From assembly GCA_031379665.1 (NCBI GenBank), contig JANNFI010000139.1, positions 1 through 64,000 on the forward strand: a DNA stretch of 64,000 nucleotides, given 5' to 3'. How positions within the stretch are numbered: position 1 is the first letter of the stretch; each line of letters opens with the position of its first letter. This document shows positions 42,343 to 51,857 of the stretch, in pieces. The position numbers and the translations under genes are program-made. The stretch comes from SZUA-254 sp031379665. Its GTDB lineage: Bacteria > Bacteroidota > Ignavibacteria > UBA10030 > SZUA-254. Below the pieces are notes generated by a model. It made no database searches and was not told where the DNA came from. It worked only from the letters and a program-made list of their open reading frames with translations.

Positions 42343-43374
42343 GTGACAGAGTCGCATTTCGCGGCGTTCCCGAACCTCTACGAACAGCAACGACGGAACA
42401 AGCGGCGCACCGTCGGGGTCATTGTCGTCTTCATCGTCTTCCTCGGCTTTCTTGGTTTCGGGTTCGACCTCTACTTTCTGGGGAACGATCCCCTCGGTAT
42501 CGTCGGGGAGCCGTATGGATTTCCGATGGCCTCGGTCGTTGCCCTGGGTGTGGGCGCCGTCTCGGCCGCGTGGGGGTTGAGCGGTGGGGCTAAGGCGGTG
42601 CTGGCATCCGCGCGGGCCTACCCGGTCCCTGCCGACGACGCGCGGTACCAGGTCCTCAACAACGTCGTGGACGAGATGACGATCGCTGCCGGAATCCCCA
42701 GGCCGGCGGTCTACATCGTCCCGGACGCCGACCCCAACGCGTTCGCGACCGGGAGCGACCCGGCGCACAGCGCCATCGCGGTGACGGAGGGGCTCCTCGA
42801 CACCCTCAGTCGTGACGAACTGCAGGGTGTGGTGGCCCACGAGCTCGGTCACATCAAAAACTACGACATCAGGCTGACCACAGTGGTCGCCGTCCTCGTC
42901 GGCGCTGCGTTTCTGCTCTCCGACTGGGGGAGGACGGGGATGCGGTTCGGGATGATAGGGAAAGCGCGGAGCAGATCGGGGTCGAAGAGCAGCGGTCCGG
43001 GGGGTGTCATCGGTCTGGTGGTCATGGTCTTCTGGTTCGCGACACTGCTCCTCGCACCGCTCATCAGCCAACTGCTGGCGATGTCGATCTCGAGGCAGCG
43101 GGAATACCTCGCGGATGCATCAGGCGCGGAACTCACGAGAAACCCGCTCGGCCTCGCGTCCGCGCTGACGAAACTCCAGGACGCGTCGGCGCCTACGACC
43201 TCGATGAGGAAGGGATCCGCCCACCTCTGCATCGTCGATCCCCTGGGGAAGAGGATGAACTTGCGGGAGGGGGCGCTCGCGGAGATCTTCGGCACGCACC
43301 CGCCCCTCGAAAAAAGGATTACGATCCTGAAGGCGATGGCATATTCGAACAATCCGTCCGACGCCGGGCGTTGA
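42343..43374 (+). CDS. htpX: M48 family membrane metalloprotease (HtpX-like)
   Basis: Membrane-bound zinc metalloprotease of 343 residues that probably degrades misfolded membrane proteins. Two N-terminal helices (about 27-47 and 60-80) precede the catalytic HELGH of VVAHELGHIKN. Two further helices follow, then the third-ligand motif SRQREYLADASGAELTRNP. The start is GTG, one base after the lemA stop, indicating coupling. The extended N-terminus (about 26 residues before the first helix) differs from E. coli HtpX, but the active site is intact. Confidence 0.92.
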   Translation: MTESHFAAFPNLYEQQRRNKRRTVGVIVVFIVFLGFLGFGFDLYFLGNDPLGIVGEPYGFPMASVVALGVGAVSAAWGLSGGAKAVLASARAYPVPADDARYQVLNNVVDEMTIAAGIPRPAVYIVPDADPNAFATGSDPAHSAIAVTEGLLDTLSRDELQGVVAHELGHIKNYDIRLTTVVAVLVGAAFLLSDWGRTGMRFGMIGKARSRSGSKSSGPGGVIGLVVMVFWFATLLLAPLISQLLAMSISRQREYLADASGAELTRNPLGLASALTKLQDASAPTTSMRKGSAHLCIVDPLGKRMNLREGALAEIFGTHPPLEKRITILKAMAYSNNPSDAGR

Positions 43375-43431
43375 AGCCCCTGATGCCGCCGGAAGCCCAG
43401 GCTTGGCGCGGACCGCCCGTCGGGAATTCCG

Positions 43432-43438
43432 TATATTG
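43432..43438 (+). promoter_or_regulatory. Possible promoter box upstream of queF
   Basis: TATATTG, the same downstream box as at the tRNA-Ala and rfaE1 promoters, 51 bases before the queF ATG. The matching upstream TTG is not at the usual 20-base spacing (the nearest, CTTG, is at 43402), so this is a weak call. Confidence 0.25.
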
Positions 43439-43488
43439 ATTCAACGCACTGATTGAACTCACCGATTCATCCGACCGCAGGATTGACC

Positions 43489-43938
43489 ATGACCTCCACA
43501 AGAAAGAAAACGTCGCGACGGCTCTCGGGGCTGGACCGCAGGTACGATACTGAACCCGTCTCGTCCGTTGACGCGGCCGTGCTCGAGACGTTCCCCTATG
43601 AAAACCCCGGCGAGCGGGAGGTGATCAGGATAGACACGAACGAATTCACCGCCGTGTGCCCCTATTCCGGCCTCCCTGACTTCGGCACGATCAGGATCGA
43701 ATACATTCCCGGGCGAAGCATCGTCGAGCTCCGGTCGTTGAAATATTACCTCTTTTCGTACCGGAACGTTGGAGTCTACCAGGAGCACGTCGTCAACCGG
43801 ATCCTCCGCGACCTGACGCAGTGCTGCAAACCGAAGTGGATGAAGGTTGAGGTGGACTACAACATCAGGGGCGGGGTGCACACGACGGTCTCCGGCGAAC
43901 GGGGGAAGAAGCCCGGGAAGGGGAGTGACGTCCGTTGA
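43489..43938 (+). CDS. queF: NADPH-dependent 7-cyano-7-deazaguanine reductase
   Basis: Reduces preQ0 to preQ1 in queuosine synthesis. It has 149 residues, the short single-domain (type I) form. The catalytic cysteine is in FTAVCPYSGLPDFG; the NADPH and substrate motif is SLKYYLFSYRNVGVYQEHVV. The start ATG at 43489 is preferred over an in-frame TTG 36 bases upstream, because the conserved region begins later and the TTG lies close to the putative promoter box. The stop overlaps the TTG start of the DUF423 gene. Other queuosine genes are not in the window. Confidence 0.93.
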   Translation: MTSTRKKTSRRLSGLDRRYDTEPVSSVDAAVLETFPYENPGEREVIRIDTNEFTAVCPYSGLPDFGTIRIEYIPGRSIVELRSLKYYLFSYRNVGVYQEHVVNRILRDLTQCCKPKWMKVEVDYNIRGGVHTTVSGERGKKPGKGSDVR

Positions 43939-44312
43939 AGGACGCGAAATTTTTTCTCGTCGCGGCGGCGCTCCTCGGATGCGTCAGCGTGGCACTCGGC
44001 GCGTTTGGCGCACATGCCCTGAAAGAGAAGTTCGGCCCCGAGCAGCTGGCGAGGTTTGAGACCGCGGTCCGGTACCAGTTCTACCACGTGTTCGCTCTCC
44101 TGGGCGTGTCGCTGCTTGCGAGGGCCTGGCCGGAGCTCAATTTCGCACCGGCGGGTTGGGCCTTCCTTGCGGGCGTAGTCGTCTTCTCTGGAACACTCTA
44201 TCTCATCGACCTGACGGGAGTCAGGATGTTCGGGGCGATCACGCCAATCGGTGGAGTGTTGCTCCTTGCAGGCTGGGCGCTCCTGGCGTGGGAGGCAGGG
44301 AAGATACCCTAA
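43935..44312 (+). CDS. DUF423 small membrane protein
   Basis: Membrane protein of 125 residues with four hydrophobic helices. The family signature ALGAFGAHALKEKF follows the first helix, and YQFYHVFALLGV is in the second. The start is a TTG that overlaps the queF stop (TTGA), so translation is presumably coupled. Function unknown in the family (YwdK/YgdD-like). The stop overlaps the rnr stop on the other strand by 3 bases. Confidence 0.88.
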   Translation: MKDAKFFLVAAALLGCVSVALGAFGAHALKEKFGPEQLARFETAVRYQFYHVFALLGVSLLARAWPELNFAPAGWAFLAGVVVFSGTLYLIDLTGVRMFGAITPIGGVLLLAGWALLAWEAGKIP

Positions 44313-46807
44313 CGCCGCCGTCTCCTGCGGCGTCGGCCGGCAGGTGAGCCGGTCCCCTGGTCGCCGGGCTTGCTTCCGGTGTCCTCTCCGCCGCGGTCCT
44401 TCCTCGGTTCGAGGTCTGGGGCGCCTTCTCCACGGCTTTTCTTCTTCTGCTGTCCCGGCCGATCGCCGGGGCGGTCCTGTTGTTGTTCCTTGCCCTTCGC
44501 CGGATTTCCGCCCACCACCGGAGTACCGCGTCCGTCACCGCCGCGTCCGCCACGACCACGTCCGCGTCCTGCGGGTTCACGCTGGCCTTCCTGGCCGCTC
44601 CGGCCGCCGCCTGCGTTCCCCCGACCACGTTCGCCGCGTTTCTCGTTCCCCTCGACGTCGACGATCATGAAGTCCATTTCCCGTTCTTCGGGATCGACCC
44701 GCACGACCTTCACCGTAACCTTGTCCCCGAGGCGGTAGACCTGGTTGGTCCGTTTGCCGACGAGCCGGTAATGCTTTTCGTCGAAGATGTAATAATCGTC
44801 CTTCAGGTCGCGGAGCCGGATCAAGCCCTCGACGAGGAGGTCGTTGATCTCGACGAAGAGGCCGAAGTTTGTGACGCCCGAAATGAGCGCGTGGAAGACG
44901 TCTCCGACGTGTCGTTTCATGTATTCGACCTGCATCACCTTGATCGACGCGCGCTCCGCGTCGGTCGCGATTTTTTCCCGCGCGGAAGAGTGGCGGCAGA
45001 TGTCGTTCAGGTTCGCAGCCCAGTGCGAGACCCTCGCCTTGGCGCCGCGGGTTTCGTATTCGTGGAGCAAGCGGTGGACGATCAGGTCGGGATACCGGCG
45101 GATCGGCGAGGTGAAGTGCGTATAGTACTTGAACCCGAGGCCGAAGTGACCGATGTTTTCATCGGAATAGACCGCCTTGGCCATCGACCTGATCGCGATC
45201 TGGTTGATGACGTTTTCCTCCTCCTTTCCGTGCACCGACTCGAGGAGTTTCTGGAACGCGGCCGAGGTGACGCCGGTCTTGGCGTTGAACGAGTACCCGA
45301 GATGCTGGACGAAGGTCCCGAAATCCCTCAGCTTCGCCGGATCGGGGTGGTCGTGAATGCGGTAGACGAACGGACGGGCCTCGGTGCCCTTCCTGATCCG
45401 GCCGATGTGCGCCGCGACCACCTGGTTCGCCTGGAGCATGAACTCCTCGATGAGGCGGTGGGAGGCGAGGCGTTCCTTCTTGACGATTTGCGAGGGGAGG
45501 CCGCTGTCGTCGAAGCGGAACGCGACCTCGGGGACGTCGAAATCGATGCTGCCGTTGCGGCTGCGGGCCGCGAGCAGGATGAGGCTGATCCGGTGGAGTT
45601 CGAGCAGTTCCTTCGCGCAGGGACCCTTCCGGTCGTCGATGATCTTTTGTGCGTCCTCATAACTGAACCCTTCGCGGCAATGAATGACGCTCTTGCGGAT
45701 GGTGTAATCTTCCAGTTCGCCGTCGCGCGAGAAAATGAGCATCGTGCTGTACGACAGGCGGTCAACCTCGGGCATCAGGCTGCAGAGGTCGGCCGAAAGT
45801 TTCTCCGGGAGCATCGGGATGACCGTTCCCGGCAGGTAGACGCTGGTCCCGCGTTCCATCGCCTCGGCGTCGAGAGCCGAACCCTCGGTCACGTAGTGCG
45901 AGACGTCGGCGATGTGTACCCCGATCTCGAGGCGGCCGTCCTTCAACTCGCGAATGGAGAGTGCGTCGTCGTGGTCCTTCGCGTCGGCCGGATCGATGGT
46001 GAAGGCCACCACGTCCCTGAGGTCGAGACGCGAAGAGATCTCCCCGGGTGGGATGTCCTCCTCGATCCTGGCGACCTCCTGGAGGACGCCGGCGGGGAAC
46101 GCCTCGGGCAGCTGGAATTCCTCCCTGATGCCTTTCATCTCGACGTGGACTTCACCGGCCTTCCCGAGGACTGTGACGATCTCCCCCTCAGGATTGAGTT
46201 GTTCCGATTCCCACGAGAGAACCCTCGCGGCGACCTTCTCGCCGGGACGGGCGCCCGCGGTCTTGCCCGACGGAATGTAAATGTCCCTCCCGATCCGGGA
46301 GGAATCGGGGATCACGAAGAAGAAATTCTTCCCCTTCTCGAAAGTTCCGATGATGCTCCGCTTCCTGCGCACAACGACTTCCACGACCTCGCCTTCCGCG
46401 AGAGTGTCGGCTTCCGGGTCGGCGTCGGCGGGCCGGGCGAACACGCTCACCGAGACGGTGTCGCCGTCGATCGCCGTACCCCTGAATTTTTGGGTGATGA
46501 GGATTTTTTCCACCCGTCCCGGTCCCGTCGTTTCCACGATCCCCTGGCCCTGCTTGATGGCCTTGAAGAGACCGGTTACCCGGTTTGAGAGCGGCGCGAC
46601 GCCGCGGCCGTAAAGGCTGCCCTTGTCGCGGTGGACCTCGCCGGAGTCGTGCAGTTCGTTGAGAAGGGTCCTCAACGAAGTGACTTCCTCGTCGGTTTCG
46701 AGGGAGAGCCGGCGGGCGATGACCAGCGTCTTGAATGTCTCGCTGGGGTGTTTCGCGAAGAATGTGAGAAGCCGCTCACGGAGTGATTCTGGGGTCTGGG
46801 AGGTCAT
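44309..46807 (-). CDS. rnr: Ribonuclease R
   Basis: Processive 3'-5' exoribonuclease of the RNB family, with 832 residues. Order: N-terminal winged helix (about 5-70), cold-shock domains (about 75-230), the RNB catalytic domain with IDPADAKDHDDALSI carrying the metal-binding aspartates, HIADVSHYV and HFTSPIRRYPDLIVHRLL, an S1 domain (about 635-715) and a long Gly/Arg/Lys-rich tail ending in nine arginines. The basic tail is longer than in many homologues and may help to unwind structured RNA. It starts 5 bases after the tamB stop and is the last gene of the rfaE1-rfaE2-tamB-rnr unit. Confidence 0.96.
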   Translation of the reverse strand: MTSQTPESLRERLLTFFAKHPSETFKTLVIARRLSLETDEEVTSLRTLLNELHDSGEVHRDKGSLYGRGVAPLSNRVTGLFKAIKQGQGIVETTGPGRVEKILITQKFRGTAIDGDTVSVSVFARPADADPEADTLAEGEVVEVVVRRKRSIIGTFEKGKNFFFVIPDSSRIGRDIYIPSGKTAGARPGEKVAARVLSWESEQLNPEGEIVTVLGKAGEVHVEMKGIREEFQLPEAFPAGVLQEVARIEEDIPPGEISSRLDLRDVVAFTIDPADAKDHDDALSIRELKDGRLEIGVHIADVSHYVTEGSALDAEAMERGTSVYLPGTVIPMLPEKLSADLCSLMPEVDRLSYSTMLIFSRDGELEDYTIRKSVIHCREGFSYEDAQKIIDDRKGPCAKELLELHRISLILLAARSRNGSIDFDVPEVAFRFDDSGLPSQIVKKERLASHRLIEEFMLQANQVVAAHIGRIRKGTEARPFVYRIHDHPDPAKLRDFGTFVQHLGYSFNAKTGVTSAAFQKLLESVHGKEEENVINQIAIRSMAKAVYSDENIGHFGLGFKYYTHFTSPIRRYPDLIVHRLLHEYETRGAKARVSHWAANLNDICRHSSAREKIATDAERASIKVMQVEYMKRHVGDVFHALISGVTNFGLFVEINDLLVEGLIRLRDLKDDYYIFDEKHYRLVGKRTNQVYRLGDKVTVKVVRVDPEEREMDFMIVDVEGNEKRGERGRGNAGGGRSGQEGQREPAGRGRGRGGRGGDGRGTPVVGGNPAKGKEQQQDRPGDRPGQQKKKSRGEGAPDLEPRKDRGGEDTGSKPGDQGTGSPAGRRRRRRRR

Positions 46808-46812
46808 TGTGA

Positions 46813-49800
46813 TTAGAATGAAAATCGATAATAAATCCGTCCTTCGACGGTGTTTTTAGACTCCTCCGAGTTGGTCTCCATACGCTGTTCGATCTCGAAG
46901 AAGAGGTTCCGGATGGATGTGGCGTCGAACAGGTCGCCGAGGCTCGCCTTGTAGCTCACGCTCGTGCGACTGGCGTCGCTGAGGATCTTTCCACCGATCC
47001 GCAGGTACCCTTCGAGCGCGCTCGCCGAAACCTGGACGTTGGTGCCGGGCGACGCGCCGCCTTCGTAGGTGACTTCCACGCTCCGTACGAAGGGGAGTTC
47101 CCTCCTGACGTAGTCGTCGAGGACCCTCGTCAGGAGGCTCGAGGTGAGGATCGATCCGACCATCGCCCCGGTTCCGGGGGAGACGTCCCCGGCGATCGAT
47201 GAGCGGTCGCTGGACTTGAGCTCCTCGGAAAACTTGCCGGTCAGGATGAACGAGATGGCGTCGGATTGGGTCTCGGCGGGCGTGGAACTGCCTGAGATGT
47301 CCACGAACGAGCCCCCGCCCGAGGCTTCCTCGCGCAGGGTCATCTTCAGGACCGGCTCGAGCCGGCGTCCGGTGATCTCGAGCAACACCTGGACCCGGCG
47401 CGTCGCTGGCTCCTCCTCGCCGCTCTGCTCATTGTAGGTCACATGGGACGCCTCGTAGATCGCCTTCACGTCCAGTTCCGGATTGTCCCAGGGGCCGACG
47501 AATCTCAGCCTGCCGGTCGCGTCGAAACGCTGGAAGAATTTGTAGTACGACGGCACTCCGATCTCGACGGTGCCGTAGATCCGCGGCTCACCGGTTTCGT
47601 TGACTGCGGTGACGCGGCCGTCGAGCTCAGCGTAGAGGATTTCATCGGACTGTTGGGTGAAAATGAATTTCACCGCGGGGGCGCCGCGGGTCTCGACGAT
47701 CAGGTTGTAGCGGAGCTGGTCGATGAATGCAAGCCGTTCGCTCCTGCCCGGCTTCCCGGCCTCGGCCCGACCGGAATCCACCTGTCCGAAGAACGGGCTG
47801 AGGAAGTCCTTCTCGGGAACATACCCCGCGGAGGTGTCGTTCACGACGACGTAGTTCAGCCGGCGGAACCCGAGCGTCGACTGCTGTCGCGACATCGGCG
47901 GGAATGTGATGAAGGCGTCGGTGACGAAGAGGTGGCCGGTGAGGTAGGGCCTGGAAAGATTTCCGCTCAGGTTCAGCCCGTCGCCGTCGGACCGGATGAA
48001 GAGCGGGCCGTACATCTCCGGCAGGGCGCGCCGCGATTCCTCTCCGAGCACCAGCAGTCCCCCGCGGCCGGTGATGTCGAAGCTGTCCAGCCTGAACCGC
48101 TCCGTGGTGATGGTGCCGCTGAGCTGCATCGTTCCCGCCGGACGCGCCGTCGGGACGTTTTCGAGCGTGAATCCGTTGAGCACGAGCCGGGATCCCTTGG
48201 CCTCGATCGAGCCGTTCATGATGTACGGCAGGTTGTTCGGCACGAAGAGGAAGTTGACCCCGCTGAATAGCATGCTGCCCGAGTAGGCCGGGTTGCGCGG
48301 GGAGCCGCCGATGATGAGGTCGCTGTTGAGCCTTCCGGTCAGGTTCTGCAGTTCGGCGATGAGAGGGTCGAAAATGCTGATGTCGAAATTCTCCGCGTGG
48401 ATCCTGATGTCCTGTTCGAGGTCGGGGAACCGTTCGCCGGCGCCGGCGAACCAAAAAAAGGCGGGCAACCACCCGGTGAGCGTCAGGACGGCGTCCGTCG
48501 AGGCCCTGGTCATTTTGTTCTGGACGTGGATCGTCAGGAGGCGGTCGGCGTATGAAATGTTAGATCCGACGTACCCGAGGCGGGTTTTCCGCAGTACGAA
48601 ATTTTCGCTCGAAGCCTCGACGGAGAACGTCGGAGCCTCCGGGGTTCCGCCGATCCTGACGTCGGCCTGCGCCGTGCCCCTGAACCCGTTGTCGGGCCTC
48701 CGCAGTTCCGGGTAGGGCAGGAGCAGATTCAGGACCGAGAGGTCGAACCCCCTGATGCCGAAGGACGCGTCGAGGCTGCCGTGTTTCCCGAGAAGGCCCC
48801 GCGCAGAGAGTTCCTCGTCGCCGCGCCTGAAGACCGCTCGCATGATTCTGAGGCCCTCGGCGCTGAGCCTGAACTGGACGTCCTGGTCGTTCGCCCAACC
48901 GTAATCACCCGCCCTCGCCGTGAGCGTATCGAGGTCGAAGACGAACATCCGGGGTTGGATGGACATCTGACCGCTCAACCCGAGGAAGAGCACCGAGTCG
49001 ATCATTCCGGACGCGGCGATCCTTCCCTTCGCGTTTGCATACCGCAGCCCGAGCCGTGCCTGATCGACTGAAACGCCCTCGACGATGGCGACACGGACCC
49101 CGACGTTGATCTCCGCGCCGAGGTTTTCCAGCACCGCGGTCTCCCCGAGGTTCGCGACCGTGATGTCGACCGTCGCATCCTTCAGCAGCCAGCCGTGGTC
49201 GATCGTCCCGACGTAGAATTCCTCCAGCACACCCTTCATGTCGACGGTCAGGCCTCGCTCGTTGCTCGAAAAATTCCCCGAGACGCTGCCATGGACGTTG
49301 AAGGGCGTGAGGCTGAGGAACTCACCGACCGGGAGGAGGTTCTTGACCTCCACCCGATAGGAAAAATCCATGTCGTGACCTGCAGGATCGTGGCGCGGGG
49401 CCAGCCGCAAAGTGCCGCTTCGCCGTGGCAAGGGTGTCGGCGTCGCGGCCGTGTCCGTACCCCTGACGTGGCTCCCCACCGCCTCGATGAGCCCGGCGAA
49501 CCGGTCCCGGGCCGTCTCCGTCAGCAGATCGAGCTCGAACGCCCCGTCGAGTTCCACCGCCGCGAGGGACGAATTCAGCCGGAGGAGCTTGTGGCGGGGA
49601 TCGCCCTGGTCGAGGATGAACGAAAGCGAATCGGCCTCCATCGCGTGGTCTCTGAATCGCGAGGGGAGGATCACGAGCGCAGCCGTGACGTCGAGATCGT
49701 CGATCGAGGAGCCTGCGAACGAAACCCTGCCCCGGGCGGTGATGTCGCTCCGGTAGAGTGTGTCGTCGAGGAGCGTCGAGAGGTCGAGGGATGTGACCGA

Positions 49801-51390
49801 AAAATCGGCGTCGTGTACCGAAATCGTGTCTCCGGCCAGCCTCGCGGAGAACGAGGCGTCCGCCCTGGTCCGCCCGGATGATCCGTGGCCCTCGGCTTCG
49901 ATCATCCCCATGCTCATCGTCCCGTTGGCCTCGAGCGAACCGAACTGGAAGCCCCGAAACCTGGACGAATCCAGGATGACGAAGAAATTGGTTTTCATCA
50001 GTTCGGGGTTGAAATCCTCACCCTGGATTTCCATCCTTCCGTTGAGCAGCGTCCCGGGAAATTCCTCGCCAAAGATGAGCGCGGGATTGAAGTCCGCCAC
50101 CTCGTAGGAGGCGCTGTACGCGGGTGGCGTCGTGTTCAGGTGGAACGTGTTGCGTCCCGTCAACCGTCCGAAGGCGCCGCGGAGGTCGAGGTCGGTCGTG
50201 AAGTCGACCGGGAGCCCGACGAAATGTCCCTTCAAGGCGATCGGCAGGTCCGGGGAGAGGATGTCGTCGGGTATCTCCCTTATAAACACGTCCACGTCCC
50301 TCAGCGTCACGCGGCTCGGTTCGATCCATACATCGAGGTAGAGTTCTTCGGGTGTGTGCAGCCGGCTGACCCGGCCGCGGACTTCGACGCTGCTTTGCGG
50401 CGTCACGACTTCAAGGTTCGAGACCCTCAGGTCACTGAAGGGGCCCTCAGCCGCACAGCGGACCTCCGCCGATCCGGCGCCCCGGGGGATCCACGTCAGG
50501 AACGTGCTCAATTCCCCGTAGTCGACGTTCCGGGCGTCGAGCCGGAGGGAAACGGAATCGTCACGGAGGCCTTCGAGCGGCGGCAGGCCCTCCAGGAGCG
50601 AGCGGTCGATCGATGCATCCAGTTCCAGGTAACTCTTTTCCGACTGGATGATGAGGTCGTCAACCGTGGTGAGCGAGGGTCCGATGGTGATCGTGGCGCC
50701 CAGCTGCTGGAGTTCGAAATCGGGCTGGAGGGAGGACCATTTCAATTTGCGGATGTCGAGACCGGCATTCGGACCGTTCAGCGAAAACGCCCCGTCGAAC
50801 CAGATGCCGTCCACGGTGAACCGGTGCGATGCGGGGTAGGAGAGGGGGACCGGCGCTCCGGGGAGGCCGTCGACGAGCTGGGAATCCTCAACGCTGAACG
50901 AACCATCGCTGATCTGGATGTCTGCGAGACGCAGCTCCCAGTCGAATCCCCCTGCTGAGGTATCGGTGGAGGGGTGGACAAGGGTCGCAACGTTCCACCC
51001 GCCGTCAGCGGATTTCACGAGCGAGAGTCGGGGTGATTCGATGATGAGGCTGCTGATGTCGATCACGTTCCTGAGGAATCCGATCGGCTCGTACAGGCAG
51101 ATGATTCGTGCGATGGAGACCACTTCACGTTCCCCCTGGTCGATCGTGACGGAATCCATCGTGAATCCGCCGATCATATTTCCCTCGATCCGCCCGATAT
51201 GGAGCGTCCCGTTCAGGCTCTTCGAGAGCGTCGAGACGAGGTAGGTGCGGAGCATGTCGCGTACGTACGGTGTCTGGGTGAGGAGTCCGGCAACGACGAG
51301 GAAGATCAGGACCGTGGTGACGATGTAGGCGACGATCTTGAAGACGCGCAACAGCGCGTGGAGGATGCGGTCCGAGGCGCTCAGGGGCAT
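46813..51390 (-). CDS. tamB: Translocation/assembly module TamB-like (DUF490) protein
   Basis: Large envelope protein of 1525 residues. One N-terminal transmembrane anchor (about 14-36, ILFLVVAGLL-like) is followed by an AsmA/TamB opening LHIGRIEGNMIGGFTMDSVT and a very long run of beta-strand repeats typical of bridge-like lipid transfer proteins. The C-terminal DUF490 region includes IYGTVEIGVPSYYKFFQRFD and DISGSSTPAETQSDAISFIL, and the protein ends with an aromatic IYYRFSF that fits outer-membrane insertion. The role is phospholipid transport or assembly between the inner and outer membranes. It overlaps rfaE2 by 10 bases. A TamA/BamA-type partner is not in the window. Confidence 0.92.
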   Translation of the reverse strand: MPLSASDRILHALLRVFKIVAYIVTTVLIFLVVAGLLTQTPYVRDMLRTYLVSTLSKSLNGTLHIGRIEGNMIGGFTMDSVTIDQGEREVVSIARIICLYEPIGFLRNVIDISSLIIESPRLSLVKSADGGWNVATLVHPSTDTSAGGFDWELRLADIQISDGSFSVEDSQLVDGLPGAPVPLSYPASHRFTVDGIWFDGAFSLNGPNAGLDIRKLKWSSLQPDFELQQLGATITIGPSLTTVDDLIIQSEKSYLELDASIDRSLLEGLPPLEGLRDDSVSLRLDARNVDYGELSTFLTWIPRGAGSAEVRCAAEGPFSDLRVSNLEVVTPQSSVEVRGRVSRLHTPEELYLDVWIEPSRVTLRDVDVFIREIPDDILSPDLPIALKGHFVGLPVDFTTDLDLRGAFGRLTGRNTFHLNTTPPAYSASYEVADFNPALIFGEEFPGTLLNGRMEIQGEDFNPELMKTNFFVILDSSRFRGFQFGSLEANGTMSMGMIEAEGHGSSGRTRADASFSARLAGDTISVHDADFSVTSLDLSTLLDDTLYRSDITARGRVSFAGSSIDDLDVTAALVILPSRFRDHAMEADSLSFILDQGDPRHKLLRLNSSLAAVELDGAFELDLLTETARDRFAGLIEAVGSHVRGTDTAATPTPLPRRSGTLRLAPRHDPAGHDMDFSYRVEVKNLLPVGEFLSLTPFNVHGSVSGNFSSNERGLTVDMKGVLEEFYVGTIDHGWLLKDATVDITVANLGETAVLENLGAEINVGVRVAIVEGVSVDQARLGLRYANAKGRIAASGMIDSVLFLGLSGQMSIQPRMFVFDLDTLTARAGDYGWANDQDVQFRLSAEGLRIMRAVFRRGDEELSARGLLGKHGSLDASFGIRGFDLSVLNLLLPYPELRRPDNGFRGTAQADVRIGGTPEAPTFSVEASSENFVLRKTRLGYVGSNISYADRLLTIHVQNKMTRASTDAVLTLTGWLPAFFWFAGAGERFPDLEQDIRIHAENFDISIFDPLIAELQNLTGRLNSDLIIGGSPRNPAYSGSMLFSGVNFLFVPNNLPYIMNGSIEAKGSRLVLNGFTLENVPTARPAGTMQLSGTITTERFRLDSFDITGRGGLLVLGEESRRALPEMYGPLFIRSDGDGLNLSGNLSRPYLTGHLFVTDAFITFPPMSRQQSTLGFRRLNYVVVNDTSAGYVPEKDFLSPFFGQVDSGRAEAGKPGRSERLAFIDQLRYNLIVETRGAPAVKFIFTQQSDEILYAELDGRVTAVNETGEPRIYGTVEIGVPSYYKFFQRFDATGRLRFVGPWDNPELDVKAIYEASHVTYNEQSGEEEPATRRVQVLLEITGRRLEPVLKMTLREEASGGGSFVDISGSSTPAETQSDAISFILTGKFSEELKSSDRSSIAGDVSPGTGAMVGSILTSSLLTRVLDDYVRRELPFVRSVEVTYEGGASPGTNVQVSASALEGYLRIGGKILSDASRTSVSYKASLGDLFDATSIRNLFFEIEQRMETNSEESKNTVEGRIYYRFSF

Positions 51391-51857
51391 CGTTCCAGTA
51401 TCCGCTCAATGATCCCTGTGGTTGAGCGGTCGGGCACATAGTCGATGGTCGCCACCCGTCCGCCGGCTTTCTCGACGATATCCCGGCCGACGATGTCCTG
51501 GATCTTCCAGTCGGCCCCCTTGACCAGAACGTCGGGCACCAGTGCCTCGATGGTCCGGTGGGGCGTGTCCTCGGTGAAGACGCACACGAAGTCGACGCAA
51601 TCGAGGTGGGAGAGCACGAACGCGCGGTCGTCTCCGGCGACGATCGGTCGGCGTTCGCCCTTGATCCGTTTCACGGAGTCGTCGGAGTTCATCCCCACGA
51701 TGAGGACGTCGCCGAGCTGTTTCGCTTTCGTCAGGTACTCAACGTGGCCGCGATGGAGGATGTCGAAGACCCCGTTGGTGAAGACGACGGATTTGCCGGC
51801 CGAGCGGTAGGTCGACCGAATCGCGGAGAGCTCCAGGAGGGGGACGACGCGGCCCAT
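51381..51857 (-). CDS. rfaE2: D-glycero-beta-D-manno-heptose 1-phosphate adenylyltransferase
   Basis: Makes ADP-heptose for the LPS inner core. It has 158 residues and forms the nucleotidyltransferase half of HldE as a separate protein. The family motif VVFTNGVFDILHRGHVEYL is complete, with LIVGMNSDDSVKRIKG and the C-terminal RSTTGIIERIL (ST-x-x-I-I). It overlaps the upstream sugar kinase by 3 bases (TGATG) and the downstream tamB by 10. Confidence 0.95.
   Translation of the reverse strand: MGRVVPLLELSAIRSTYRSAGKSVVFTNGVFDILHRGHVEYLTKAKQLGDVLIVGMNSDDSVKRIKGERRPIVAGDDRAFVLSHLDCVDFVCVFTEDTPHRTIEALVPDVLVKGADWKIQDIVGRDIVEKAGGRVATIDYVPDRSTTGIIERILERCP

Noticed and set aside
44480..46588. Very long open frame (about 700 codons) on the plus strand opposite rnr
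   Set aside because: It lies entirely antisense to a clear RNase R gene, has no recognisable motif, and long stop-free shadows are expected opposite GC-rich genes. The same reasoning removes long frames opposite nuoM (57-1274), dnaK (6774-7886) and recJ (26713-27924).
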